Of a stretch of 64,000 nucleotides of DNA, positions 44,716 to 53,977 are shown piece after piece (within the stretch, counting starts at the first letter, position 1; each line of letters opens with the position of its first letter). Source of the stretch: Verrucomicrobiota bacterium (GTDB lineage: Bacteria; Verrucomicrobiota; Verrucomicrobiia; Limisphaerales; J093); NCBI GenBank assembly GCA_016716505.1, contig JADJWF010000001.1:310001-374000 (forward strand), in the 5' to 3' direction. Position numbers and translations under genes: made by a program. The notes below the pieces were generated by a model, which ran no database searches, was not told where the DNA came from, and saw nothing but the letters and a program-made list of their open reading frames with translations.

Positions 44716-45642
44716 TCAGTCCGTGTTGACGCCGGCCACTTGTAAAATGTGTTGCAACTCGTCGTCGGAAAAAAAACGGATGTCCACCGACCCCCGACCC
44801 TGGCGGTAACGGAGGGTCACTTTCGTGCCAAACCGCTCGCGCAGGCGGCCCTCCAGGTTCTCGACGTGAACATCGCGGGGAGGAGCGGAACGGCCGGCGC
44901 CGGAGCGGGGGGGCGTCGGAGCCGCCCGGTTGGTCAGATCAGCGACGAGGTCTTCGGTCTGGCGCACGTTCAGCGCATCGCGGATCACCCGCTCCGCGGC
45001 CAGTTTCTGTTCTTCCGGCGACGCCAAACCGAGAATGACCTTCGCGTGGCCGACCGTGAGATGGCCGTCCCGCAGGTAGGCCTGAACTTCAGGCGGTAGC
45101 TTCAGCAGGCGGAGCGCATTCGCCACCGCGACGCGACTCTTGCCAACCTTGGCAGCGACGTCCTCCTGCCGAAGGTGAAACTGCTCGATGAGCCGCTGGT
45201 AGCCCTGAGCTTCCTCCAGCGGGTTCAGATCCTCCCGCTGCAGGTTTTCGATCAGCGCCAGTTCCAAGACCGCGTCATCCGTCGCCTCGCGCACGATGAC
45301 CGGTACTTCGGTCAGTCCGGCCAGTTGCGCGGCCCGCCACCGGCGCTCCCCCGCGATCAATTCGTAGGCATCGCCGACCGGCCGGACTACCAAGGGCTGA
45401 ACGATGCCCTGCTCCCGAATCGAGTCCGCCAACTCGCGGAGGGCCGGCTCGGCGAATTCCTTCCGGGGCTGAAACGGACATGGCCGCAAGCGATCCAGCG
45501 GGATCTTGACGACGCCGGTCGGACGACCAGCCGCGGCCGGTGCCGTGGACTCGGTCGGAAGTCCGGGTGCCGCGGGACGCGACACTGTCGCGGCCCCGCT
45601 CAACAGCGCACCCAAGCCGCGCCCTAGTGCCGGTCTAGACAT
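44716..45642 (-). CDS. parB: Chromosome-partitioning protein ParB
   Basis: A 308-residue ParB. The ATG at 45642 (MSRPALGRGLGALLSG) is the normal start of the family and is preferred over a TTG nine bases earlier. The CTPase/N-terminal domain has IPLDRLRPCPFQPRKEF, VRPVGDAYELIAGERRWRAA and LIENLQREDLNPLEEAQGY. The helix-turn-helix is VAAKVGKSRVAVANALRLLK. The C-terminal dimerisation region follows a Pro-rich linker. parA is not adjacent, which is unusual for chromosomal par loci. No parS-like palindrome was noticed in the window. Confidence 0.93.
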   Translation of the reverse strand: MSRPALGRGLGALLSGAATVSRPAAPGLPTESTAPAAAGRPTGVVKIPLDRLRPCPFQPRKEFAEPALRELADSIREQGIVQPLVVRPVGDAYELIAGERRWRAAQLAGLTEVPVIVREATDDAVLELALIENLQREDLNPLEEAQGYQRLIEQFHLRQEDVAAKVGKSRVAVANALRLLKLPPEVQAYLRDGHLTVGHAKVILGLASPEEQKLAAERVIRDALNVRQTEDLVADLTNRAAPTPPRSGAGRSAPPRDVHVENLEGRLRERFGTKVTLRYRQGRGSVDIRFFSDDELQHILQVAGVNTD

Positions 45643-45830
45643 GGAGATCAAGTCTGGCGAAACCGTCTTGGCGTTGTCAATCAGCGGGACGAGACGGACC
45701 GGCCCGCGACCTTGATCGGCGCATCGGAGAACAGTGCCCAGGCAGGGAGCGGACTGCTCCGAGGGGATTGTTGCGCCCGCCTCCGCGTCCTTGCTGCCAG
45801 GGTGGGACCGCGAACGCCGCGCGGGCTACT

Positions 45831-48800
45831 CTACTTCGCCGGCTCCACGGTGGCCAGGCCGAGGTCAATGTACTGGCCGCCGCCGGTCTGGCGGCAATGA
45901 ATGGCGATCAGGTTTTTGCCAGGCTTCAAAGCCGCCCTCCCGGCGGCGTTGAGCGGCACCGTTTCGTAGGCGGTGGTGTAGCCGCTCACCCGCGCCGCCA
46001 GCACGCCGTTCACGTAGATTTCTGCGTCCTCGTCGTGGTGCAGCCAGAGCTCGGGATTGCCGGAGAGGGACGGGATTTCGACTTCGCGCCGCAACCAGAT
46101 GTTGGCGGTGTTCCAGACAGTGTTGACCACTGCTCCCGGCGTGCCAGCCGTGCCGAAGCCGCTGCGGCCCTCGCGCCAGCCACTGGCATCGAAGTCCGGC
46201 TGGAACCAGCCCTCCGGCGGGCGCTGCGTGGTGTAGCGCCAGATTCCCGGCTCTTGATCGGCGGCCGGCAGGATCGCCCGCACGAGCGGCGGCCGGGGCA
46301 TGGGCGCCCAGTTGGCGGCCTTGGTCTGGTCGCGGCCGGCCCACTTTTGCCAGATGGCCCGGTCGTAAAGCATCTGGGCGAACACACCGCCCACCACGGG
46401 CCGGGCGGTGAAGCCCACCTTGCGCGCGGTTTTGGTCTGGTACCAGTCTGTCATCGGCGAGCGGTCGGGCGTTTCGTTGAGGAAACGAAACACTGGATCG
46501 GTCAAGGCCTCGAAGTCGGCGCGGTCCTGCGTGAGCGTGGCGGTCCAGAGAATCCAGTCGAGCTTGGTGTAGGTCTCGCGGTTGTCCAGCGGCAGGCCGT
46601 AGCGGTTCTGGACCCGCCGGTAGTGCGCCATCTCTTTCTTCGCGACTTCGGCCGGGAAGAGATTCAGCCCCAGGATGCGGTCCCAGATGAGGTTGTACTT
46701 CTGGCTCCAGGTGCCAACCTTGTCGAAGGCCAGACGGAAGTGGTCGCCGTCGTCGGCTTCCTTGACCCAGCGGGCGGCGAACTCGCGGGCGAGCCTGAAA
46801 TACTCGTCGGCTTTGGCCTGCTCTCCGCGCATCTGACAGAGCTTGGCAAAGGCGCCGAGGCCGCAGATCGCCTTGGCGCTGAGATTGACGTTGTGGGCGA
46901 GGTGCCCGGCGAAGTCGTCGGTGCAGAGCTGGTTCTCGGGATCGTAGCCCTTGGCCTTGAGATACTCGGCCCATTGCTCGAGCTGCTTCCAGTAAAGGTC
47001 CACGAAGTCGGCGTTCCCTTCCATTTGCGCCACCGCCGCCATGAGGATCAGCAGGTTGCCGGACTCCTCGACGGGCATCTGGTTTTCCTCGCTGCGTTCG
47101 CCGCCGCCATAGACCTGGCCGTTGGCGTGCGGATAGGTGCCGAGGTCGTGCGGCGCAAAGGGGAACTTCCAACGCTCGCTCGCGGCATAGTTCATGAACG
47201 GCACGAGGAACGACTTGGCCAGCGACGGGCCCAAGAGCAGGAACTGCGGGGCCATGGGGTAGAACACGTCCGAGGTGGCGATGCAGCCGTTGGAGTGGTT
47301 CTCTTTCGAGAACTGCATCGGCTGACCGTTGTCGTCCGCGACGAACTTGCCCGCGGCGAAGCACTGGCGGTAGGCCAGGGCGCAGAGCGTGGCGTACTTC
47401 TCGCCGCCAGCGCGGGTGAGGTCGGCCATCAACTCCTGGTCAAAGGCAGCGCAGCGGGTCTTGAGCGACTCGTAGTCGCGCGCGGCGGCTTGGAGCAGGT
47501 CGGCGGCTTCCCAGCCGTTGCGGCGCCAGTAGGGCCGCAGATTCTTCTTCATGTACTGGATCGAGTAGAGATCGTCGTAGGCCAGCATGAGCCAGCGGGA
47601 GACGGGGGAGCTGCCGACAGCGCCCAAGGTTGCGCTGAACGCGCTGACGGGCATTTCATCATTCGCCGCCCGGGGTTGGCGCGGATCGGCCTGATTGGAA
47701 ACCTTGCCGGATGCTAGGAAAGCCCGGCGGGCCACTCCGGCGGACGTGACCTCGTAGTCACCGAACTGCGCCGTGTGTGCCACCGTGTAGAGGTGGCCCC
47801 AGTCAATCCGAAGATCGTCGCCTTTCTTGGCGAGAACCGGTTGCTCCTGGCTGCCCATTTTGGCGATGGCCAGGACCATGGGCTTGGCCATGCCGTCGGG
47901 AGTTCGCTGAGACTGGACGGTCAGGCTGGAGGTCTCCCATGCCACCGCCTGCCCCGGCTCGTTGACCGTGATCTCCGCCGCCGCGTCGAAATAGACCGCC
48001 ACGTCGTGGGTGCGACCGTCGGTGGAAACGAAGTCCCAGGTGAGGTACGTGACCGGCCGGGACAGCAAGTCAATGGCCTCGGGCAGCGCCGGGGTCATGA
48101 AGGTGAGCGTCAATGCCACGCCGCCTCCCTCGAACGTGTAGATGGTCCGTGTCGGCAAGACGGTCAGGCTCTTCTGCTCCAGTGCCGGTACAGTGCGCGG
48201 GGCAGCGCCCATGACGCGGTAAGGCTTGCCGTCAATCCGCACCAGGCTCGTGAGCCGGTGGGGGCGACCGGTCCAGTGCGTGGTATCCACGTCGGTCAGC
48301 TTGTCGCCTTGCGACCAGATGCTGAAGTAGGGGTCGTGCGCCACGAGCGGCGTCGCCGGTGGGACCAGCGCGGCGCCCTGCGAGACGCGTTTGGGCGGCG
48401 GGCTGTAGAGCTTCTTGGCTGCCGCCGTGATGAGCTTCTCGTCCATCTTCACCAGCGCTCGGTCATAGGTCATCAGGCCGTTGACCTCGATCTCGACGTC
48501 CGTGGTTTGGGTATAGACAGCGGCGGCGAGTCCGGGGGCGCCGGTCATCGGATGCAGCTTGTCGAGCAACGCGAGATAGGCCTCGGTGAGCTCGTCGCTC
48601 GACTTGTAGCTGACGTAACCCCAATTGCGTTCATCCTGCCAGGTGTGGCCCTTCACCGGCATGCCCAGGCCGCCGAACTCGCCCAACACGACCGCGCGCT
48701 TCTCTTCGAGCGGCGGCACCGCCGGGCCGGGATAGCTGTGGATGTCGTGGATGTCGCCGCAGCGGCGGTCGGTCCAACCGGAAGCGTTGATCACCAGACG

Positions 48801-50264
48801 GGTCGGATCCCAGGACTTGATGAGGTCCACGATGCGGCAGGTGTCCCACTGGCCCCAGCCTTCGTTGTAGGGCACCCAGACCACGATGCTGGGATGGTTG
48901 TAGAAGCCGTCCACCATGGCCTTGAGCTCGCGCTCGAAATTGGCGCCGGATTCCGGCGTGCGCGTGATGTCGGGGTCGCGGCTGCCGATGTAGCGGTCGC
49001 CGCTGGGCATGTCCTGCCAGACGAGCAGACCGAGCCTGTCGCACCAGTAATACCAGCGGGCGGGCTCGATCTTCACGTGTTTGCGGGCCATGTTGAACCC
49101 GAGCTTCTTGGTCATCTCGATGTCATAGCGCAGGGCTTCGTCGGTCGGCGCGGTGTAAAGGCCGTCAGGCCAAAAGCCCTGGTCGAGCGGGCCGAACTGG
49201 AAGAGGGGCTGGTTGTTGAGGAAGAGGCGATTGATGCCGTCGGCGTCCCTGGCCACGGCGATCTTGCGCAGACCGAAGTACGACTCAATCCGGTCCACCG
49301 GCCTTCCGCCTTCCAAGAGCGTGAGCCGCAAACCGTAAAGGTGGGGTGAATCGGGTGACCAAAGTTTGGCGTCGGGGACTGCCAGGGTGACGCGCGGCAC
49401 GAGTTGGGGAGGCAAAGAGGCCGTGGCGACCATTTGTTCCACCACGGCTTCGCGGATGACCTTGCCGTCATCGAGCAGTTCCACTTTGACGGTGGGTTGG
49501 GCGCCGGTGCCGAGGGCATTAGCCTCCACGGTTACACTCGAGCGATCCACATCCGGTGTGATGCGGACCCGTCGAAAGTGCGCGGGCGCCACGGGCTCGA
49601 GCCACACGGTCTGCCAGATGCCGGTAGTGGGGGTGTACCAGATGCCGCCGGGTTTGCGGACCTGTTTGCCGCGCGGCTGATAGCCGGCGTCGGTGGGGTC
49701 CCACACGGCCACGACGAGTTCCTGCTCGCCGCCGGGCTTGAGCGCCTCGGTGATGTCGAAGCTGAAGGCATCGTAGCCGCCGGTGTGAGAGCCGACCTCC
49801 TGTCCATTCACCCAGACGGTCGTCTGCCAGTCCACCGCGCCGAAATGCAGCAGCACGCGCTGGCCCTTCCAGTTGTCCGGCACCGGAAAGGTGCGGCGAT
49901 ACCACAGGCGCTCGGTCTCGTTTACCCGCTTCATCACGCCGGACAACGCCGACTCAATCGGAAACGGCACCAAGATTTGACCGTCCCAAGTGGCGGGCCG
50001 CGGCGCGTCCTTGGCCGCGATGGCGTAGTCCCAGAGGCCGTTGAGGTTTGCCCACTGTTCGCGGACCATTTGCGGCCGCGGATATTCCGGGTGGACCTTC
50101 TGGGGCGAGACGTCCTTGGCCCACCGGGTCAGGAGCGGGCCGGGCGCGGGTTGCCAGTCGGCAGCGCGCGCGACGGAGAAGTCGCCGAATCGGAAAGGCA
50201 GCAGACAGCCGGCAAGCAGGAGGCCCGCCAGATGAGCGCCCGGCGCAACGCGAATGTGTTTCAT
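45831..50264 (-). CDS. GH2 glycosidase fused to a DUF4965/DUF1793 (GtaA-like) protein
   Basis: A 1477-residue secreted protein with signal peptide (residues 1-36). Residues about 50-620 are a glycoside hydrolase family 2 module: sugar-binding LWYRRTFPVPDNWKGQRVLL, Ig-like middle, then a TIM barrel with KKLGFNMARKHVKIEPARWY, the acid/base region VVWVPYNEGWGQWDT and VVLGEFGGLGMPV. Residues about 640-1310 match the DUF4964/5127/4965/1793 series of glutaminase A-like proteins (FSIWSQGDKLTDVDTTHWTG, NGCIATSDVFYPMAPQFLLL, DDFAGHLAHNVNLSAKAICG, LDWILWTATLT). The last 150 residues form a galactose-binding-like sandwich (NIWLRREVEIPSLSGNPELW). Both halves also occur as separate proteins. The polysaccharide target is unknown. 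Confidence 0.88.
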   Translation of the reverse strand: MKHIRVAPGAHLAGLLLAGCLLPFRFGDFSVARAADWQPAPGPLLTRWAKDVSPQKVHPEYPRPQMVREQWANLNGLWDYAIAAKDAPRPATWDGQILVPFPIESALSGVMKRVNETERLWYRRTFPVPDNWKGQRVLLHFGAVDWQTTVWVNGQEVGSHTGGYDAFSFDITEALKPGGEQELVVAVWDPTDAGYQPRGKQVRKPGGIWYTPTTGIWQTVWLEPVAPAHFRRVRITPDVDRSSVTVEANALGTGAQPTVKVELLDDGKVIREAVVEQMVATASLPPQLVPRVTLAVPDAKLWSPDSPHLYGLRLTLLEGGRPVDRIESYFGLRKIAVARDADGINRLFLNNQPLFQFGPLDQGFWPDGLYTAPTDEALRYDIEMTKKLGFNMARKHVKIEPARWYYWCDRLGLLVWQDMPSGDRYIGSRDPDITRTPESGANFERELKAMVDGFYNHPSIVVWVPYNEGWGQWDTCRIVDLIKSWDPTRLVINASGWTDRRCGDIHDIHSYPGPAVPPLEEKRAVVLGEFGGLGMPVKGHTWQDERNWGYVSYKSSDELTEAYLALLDKLHPMTGAPGLAAAVYTQTTDVEIEVNGLMTYDRALVKMDEKLITAAAKKLYSPPPKRVSQGAALVPPATPLVAHDPYFSIWSQGDKLTDVDTTHWTGRPHRLTSLVRIDGKPYRVMGAAPRTVPALEQKSLTVLPTRTIYTFEGGGVALTLTFMTPALPEAIDLLSRPVTYLTWDFVSTDGRTHDVAVYFDAAAEITVNEPGQAVAWETSSLTVQSQRTPDGMAKPMVLAIAKMGSQEQPVLAKKGDDLRIDWGHLYTVAHTAQFGDYEVTSAGVARRAFLASGKVSNQADPRQPRAANDEMPVSAFSATLGAVGSSPVSRWLMLAYDDLYSIQYMKKNLRPYWRRNGWEAADLLQAAARDYESLKTRCAAFDQELMADLTRAGGEKYATLCALAYRQCFAAGKFVADDNGQPMQFSKENHSNGCIATSDVFYPMAPQFLLLGPSLAKSFLVPFMNYAASERWKFPFAPHDLGTYPHANGQVYGGGERSEENQMPVEESGNLLILMAAVAQMEGNADFVDLYWKQLEQWAEYLKAKGYDPENQLCTDDFAGHLAHNVNLSAKAICGLGAFAKLCQMRGEQAKADEYFRLAREFAARWVKEADDGDHFRLAFDKVGTWSQKYNLIWDRILGLNLFPAEVAKKEMAHYRRVQNRYGLPLDNRETYTKLDWILWTATLTQDRADFEALTDPVFRFLNETPDRSPMTDWYQTKTARKVGFTARPVVGGVFAQMLYDRAIWQKWAGRDQTKAANWAPMPRPPLVRAILPAADQEPGIWRYTTQRPPEGWFQPDFDASGWREGRSGFGTAGTPGAVVNTVWNTANIWLRREVEIPSLSGNPELWLHHDEDAEIYVNGVLAARVSGYTTAYETVPLNAAGRAALKPGKNLIAIHCRQTGGGQYIDLGLATVEPAK

Positions 50265-50471
50265 GAGCTGCAGTGTCCCTTGGGGACGTGCTCTGCGTCA
50301 ACGCGGGAACACCAAGATCCCATCATGGGGAGCGGAGCGGGCACTGGAAAGACGGCCCTGCGAGCGCCCCGGAACTCGCCGGTAGCACTTTCCCGAAAGG
50401 CGTCTCGGCAGGCTGCCGCCAAGTTCCCCGAGCCGACCCGAAGTCAGGCTGTGAGTCGTCCGTTGCCTGAG

Positions 50472-50735
50472 TTACGCACTCCGCGCCCGCCGCAACCGCC
50501 ACACCCCGCGCAGGTCGCGCCAGATCGTGGACGCCAGCTTCACCGTGCTGTCGGGCTCGTCCACCCAACGCACCGGCTCTTCCGCCGTCCGCCAGTCCTG
50601 TCGTTGCGCCAGCACCAGAAGCTCGGTGTCGAAGAACCAGCCGTCGTCCCGCACCTGTGGCAACAACGCCAGCGCCGCCGACCGCGTAAGCGCCTTGAAG
50701 CCGCATTGTACGTCGTGGACCGCCAGCCCCAGTCC
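50472..50735 (-). pseudogene. Truncated GT2 glycosyltransferase (C-terminal end)
   Basis: A minus-strand fragment of about 87 codons with the C-terminal signature of dolichyl-phosphate-mannose-synthase-like glycosyltransferases: VHDVQCGFKALTRSAALALL, DGWFFDTELLVLAQRQDW and VRWVDEPDSTVKLASTIWRD. The nucleotide-binding N-terminal half is missing. The fragment stops abruptly at about 50735, where a transposase remnant begins on the other strand. Confidence 0.65.
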
Positions 50736-50741
50736 TGGCGC

Positions 50742-50942
50742 TGGCTCCAGTGGGAGTTGACCGAAACCCAGGACGGCTTGCCGTTCTCCGGGGACTGGGA
50801 ACGGGAGCAGTTCCAGAAGAGCGCGCGAGCCGAAGGCGCCTGTCTCCTGCGCGCCCACGGGACTGCGCGCGACCCGGCCAAACCGGGGCAGACCTACGTG
50901 CAACTGACCGCAGCCGCGAGCCAGCCGCGCCCAAGCCTCAAA
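50742..50942 (+). pseudogene. Transposase remnant (IS1634/IS4-like DDE)
   Basis: A 67-codon plus-strand stretch reading EREQFQKSARAEGACLLRAH, then DPAKPGQTYVQLTAAASQ and SLK. This resembles the C-terminal part of DDE transposases of the IS1634/IS4 type (EG.YLLR...DPA..W..Y.QLT..E..F..LK). It begins six bases from the glycosyltransferase fragment and ends where the repeat array starts. Both insertion ends are lost. The assignment is by pattern only. Confidence 0.4.
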
Positions 50943-50944
50943 CC

Positions 50945-52989
50945 AGTGGCCGACACCTTTCGCCCGCGTCGTGGCCCGGAGCAACCACGTGCTCAACCGC
51001 GTGCCGTTCAGCCTGGGCCACGGCACCGACACCGGCCTGACCTCCTGCGCCGGGAACTTCCTCCCGGGCCTTGGCGGTAGCAGCTTCAGACAGTCCAGCG
51101 CACAAGTTGGTCGCACTATCCTGTTGCCGCGGACGTGGACGTCCGCGCCCCAGGCGTCCGCCATTGGTCGCGCGCCGCGGACGGGGACGTCCGCGGTCCA
51201 AGCGGCGGCCGGACGTTGTCACCGGAGCGCGGACCTTCAGGTCCGCGGCCAGGCCCGCTCTTCATTGCTTGGGCCGGCCAGTGCTAACCGACTGCGAACG
51301 GCGGGGCCCCAACTCCCGGATCGGCCGTACCGCCGACCTCCCGGTCGGCACCGGGGCCGGCTGGAAAGCCGGCGCTACCGGGGGCCGACACCTTTCGCCC
51401 GCGGCGTGGCCCGGAGCAACAACGTGCTCAACCGCGTGCCGTTCAGCCTGGGCCACGGCACCGACACCAGCCTGACCCCCTACGGCTGCAACCACCGCTT
51501 CCGGAGCCTTGCCACCGGCGACTTCAGGAGACGCGGCGTTGGAAGTTGGCTGAACCAGCCTCTCTGCCGCGGACGTGAACGTTCTCGCCCCAGGCGTCCG
51601 CCGTTGGTCGCGCCATCTGTTGCCGCGGACGGGGACGTCCACGCTCCCAAGGGCGGTTGTGGGTTCTCGACGGAGCGCGGACCTTCAGGTCCGCGGCCAG
51701 ACCCACTCTCCAATGCTTGGACCGGCTGGCGCTCACCGACTGCAAACGGCTCCGCCGCAACTCGCGGATCGGACGTATCGCCGACCTCCCGTTTGGCACC
51801 GGGGCCGGCTGGGAAGCCGGCGCTACCAGTGGCCGACACCTTTCGCCCGCGTCGTGGCCCGGAGCAACAATGTGTTCAACCGCGTGCCGTTCAGCCTGGG
51901 CCACGGCACCGACACCAGCCTGACCCCCTGCGCCGGGAACTTCCTCCCGGGCCTTGGCGGTAGCAGCTTCAGACAGTCCAGCGCACAAGTTGGTCGCGCG
52001 ATCCTGTTGCCGCGGACGTGAACGTCCGCGCCCCAGGCGTCCGCCATTGGTCGCGCGCTGCGGACGGGGACGTCCGCGGTCCAAGCGGCGGCCGGACGTT
52101 GTCACCGGAGCGCGGACCTTCAGGTCCGCGGCCAGGTCCGCTCTCCAATGCTTGGACCGGCTGGCGCTCACCGACTGCGAACGGCGGGGCCCCAACTCCC
52201 GGATCGGCCGTACCGCCGACCTCCCGTTCGGCACCGGGGCCGGCTGGAAAGCCGGCGCTACCGGGGGCCTACACCTTTCGCCCGCGTCGTGGCCCGGAGC
52301 AACCACGTGCTCAACCGCGTGCCGTTCAGCCTGGGCCACGGCACCGACACCGGCCTGACCCCCTACGGCTGCAACCACCGCTTCCGGAGCCTTGCCACCG
52401 GCGACTTCAGGAGACGCGGCGTCGGAAGTTGGCTGAACCAGCCGCTCTGCCGCGGACGTGAACGTCCGCGCTCCAGGCGTCCGCCATTGGTCGCGCGCCG
52501 CGGACGGGGACGTCCGCACTCCGAGCGTCAGCCTTCCGCCACACCATCCTGTTGCCGCGGACGGGGACGTCCACGCTCCCAAGGGCGGTCGTGGATCCTC
52601 GACGGAGCGCGGACCTTCAGGTCCGCGGCCGGGCCCGCACGCGAACGCTTGGACCGGCTGGCGCTCACCGACTGCGAACGGCGCCGCCCCAACTCCCGGA
52701 TCGGCCGTACCGCCGACCTCCCGTTCGGCACCGGGGCCGGCTGGAAAGCCGGCGCTACCGGGGGCCGACACCTTTCGCCCGCGTCGTGGCCCGGAGCAAC
52801 CACGTGCTCAACCGCGTGCCGTTCAGCCTGGGCCACGACACCGACACCAGCCTGACCTCCTGCGCTGGGAACTTCCTCCCGGGCCTTGGCGGTAGCAGCT
52901 TCAGACAGTCCACCGCACAAGTTGGTCGCACGATCCTGTTGCCGCGGACGTGAACGTCCGCGCTCCGGGCGTCCGCCGTTGGTTGCGCC
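50945..52989. repeat. 2-kb mosaic repeat array of palindromic modules
   Basis: Five imperfect direct repeats begin at 50948, 51383, 51831, 52266 and 52763 with CGACACCTTTCGCCCGCG or near variants. Spacings are 435, 448, 435 and 497 bp. Copies 1, 3 and 5 carry one middle module (GGGAACTTCCTCCCGGGCC onward). Copies 2 and 4 carry another (GGCTGCAACCACCGCTTCC onward), so the larger unit is about 883-932 bp. Perfect palindromes recur inside: CGCGGACCT-TC-AGGTCCGCG at 51228, 51676, 52111 and 52608, CGCGGACGT-GG-ACGTCCGCG types, and GCCGGCT-GGAA-AGCCGGC. Open frames through it are by-products of the repeats. Confidence 0.85.
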
Positions 52990-53131
52990 ATCACGCGTCG
53001 GTTCGAGGCCGCGACTTCCGCTTTGCTGGCGGCGCCTGGGCCCGTGCCGGGTCTCCTGCCTCGTGATGGCAGGCGTGCTTCGGAGACTCAACCCGCGCGA
53101 ACCACTTCACCGCCCTTGGGGAACCCAGACT

Positions 53132-53839
53132 TCACTCACGAGGATGGAGGAATCTATCGTTGTCCCCCTGGTCCGGTGGCATCCCGGGGTCGCCGAACTT
53201 CCGTCGTTCGCGCAGATGGGCGCGCAGGTCGAGGATTGTCTTGAGCGCCAGCAGGATGATCAGGCCGGACTGGGGCGAGCCCAAGGTGACGAGGATGAAG
53301 CCGCTCGCCAGCAGCGCGACGTGCAGGACCACCATTCGCGCGTAGGGCTGAGTCATGAGGCGTGGCAGATCAGCCCGGCGATATTCCCCCGCTCGCAGGA
53401 AGTTGCTCACGAAGGAAACACCGTGGCTGATCACCAGGCCCGCCAGCGCCCAGCCGAGATGCTTCTGGCCGAGGACGGCGGTAACGGCGGAAAGACCGGG
53501 GGCCGGGCCGGAGCCAAGGTGTTCCTGTCCGAAAAGCATGAAAACGAAACCGCCGTGGACCACGCAGAAGATGCCGTAGTGGGCGCAGAAGAACGCCGTC
53601 AGCAACACCGCTGCCGGCAATTGACCGGCGCGCGTCAACCCGAGGGTCAGCAGTTTGAGGGCGCTGAATCCGCCCAGCACGATGTTTTCCAGCCAGAACA
53701 GCAGGATCAGCGGAAAGACCTCCCAATGCAGCATGAGGACGCCGACCAAGGGCACGGCGTTGGCGAGCAACAAGGCAATGACTGACGGCCGGTGCCAGTC
53801 GGCCGCTCGCGCGGAACGCGGGGTTTCGGCAACGTCCAC
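53132..53839 (-). CDS. DUF6498-like multi-pass membrane protein
   Basis: A 235-residue membrane protein from a likely GTG at 53839. About six hydrophobic segments are visible: VIALLLANAVPLVGVLMLHW, then VFPLILLFWLENIVLGGFSA, LPAAVLLTAFFCAHYGIFCV, a later LGWALAGLVISHGVSFVSNF, MVVLHVALLASGFILVTLG and LIILLALKTILDL. The WLENIVLG segment and Asn-containing loops resemble DUF6498 proteins. Function is unknown. It diverges from the aldolase gene on the plus strand. Confidence 0.65.
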   Translation of the reverse strand: MDVAETPRSARAADWHRPSVIALLLANAVPLVGVLMLHWEVFPLILLFWLENIVLGGFSALKLLTLGLTRAGQLPAAVLLTAFFCAHYGIFCVVHGGFVFMLFGQEHLGSGPAPGLSAVTAVLGQKHLGWALAGLVISHGVSFVSNFLRAGEYRRADLPRLMTQPYARMVVLHVALLASGFILVTLGSPQSGLIILLALKTILDLRAHLRERRKFGDPGMPPDQGDNDRFLHPRE

Positions 53840-53977
53840 CCGCGGAGCCTGCCGGGGCTGATCTCGGCGCGCAATGACGCACGCACCCGGGGGGGCGCCC
53901 CGGCGTGGCACGTCCGCGGGCAAACCGCGTTTTCTGCTGTTGTCCCCCCGCGGGGGTTTTCGCAGTATCCGCCGCGC

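Noticed and set aside
50948..52989. Several long open frames through the repeat array that look like Arg/Pro-rich proteins on both strands
   Set aside because: They repeat with the DNA modules, occur on both strands at once and have no protein family pattern; they arise from GC-rich palindromic DNA lacking stop codons.
50945..52989. The repeat array as a CRISPR
   Set aside because: Repeats are hundreds of bases long, imperfect, and without uniform short repeats and unique spacers; no cas genes are present.
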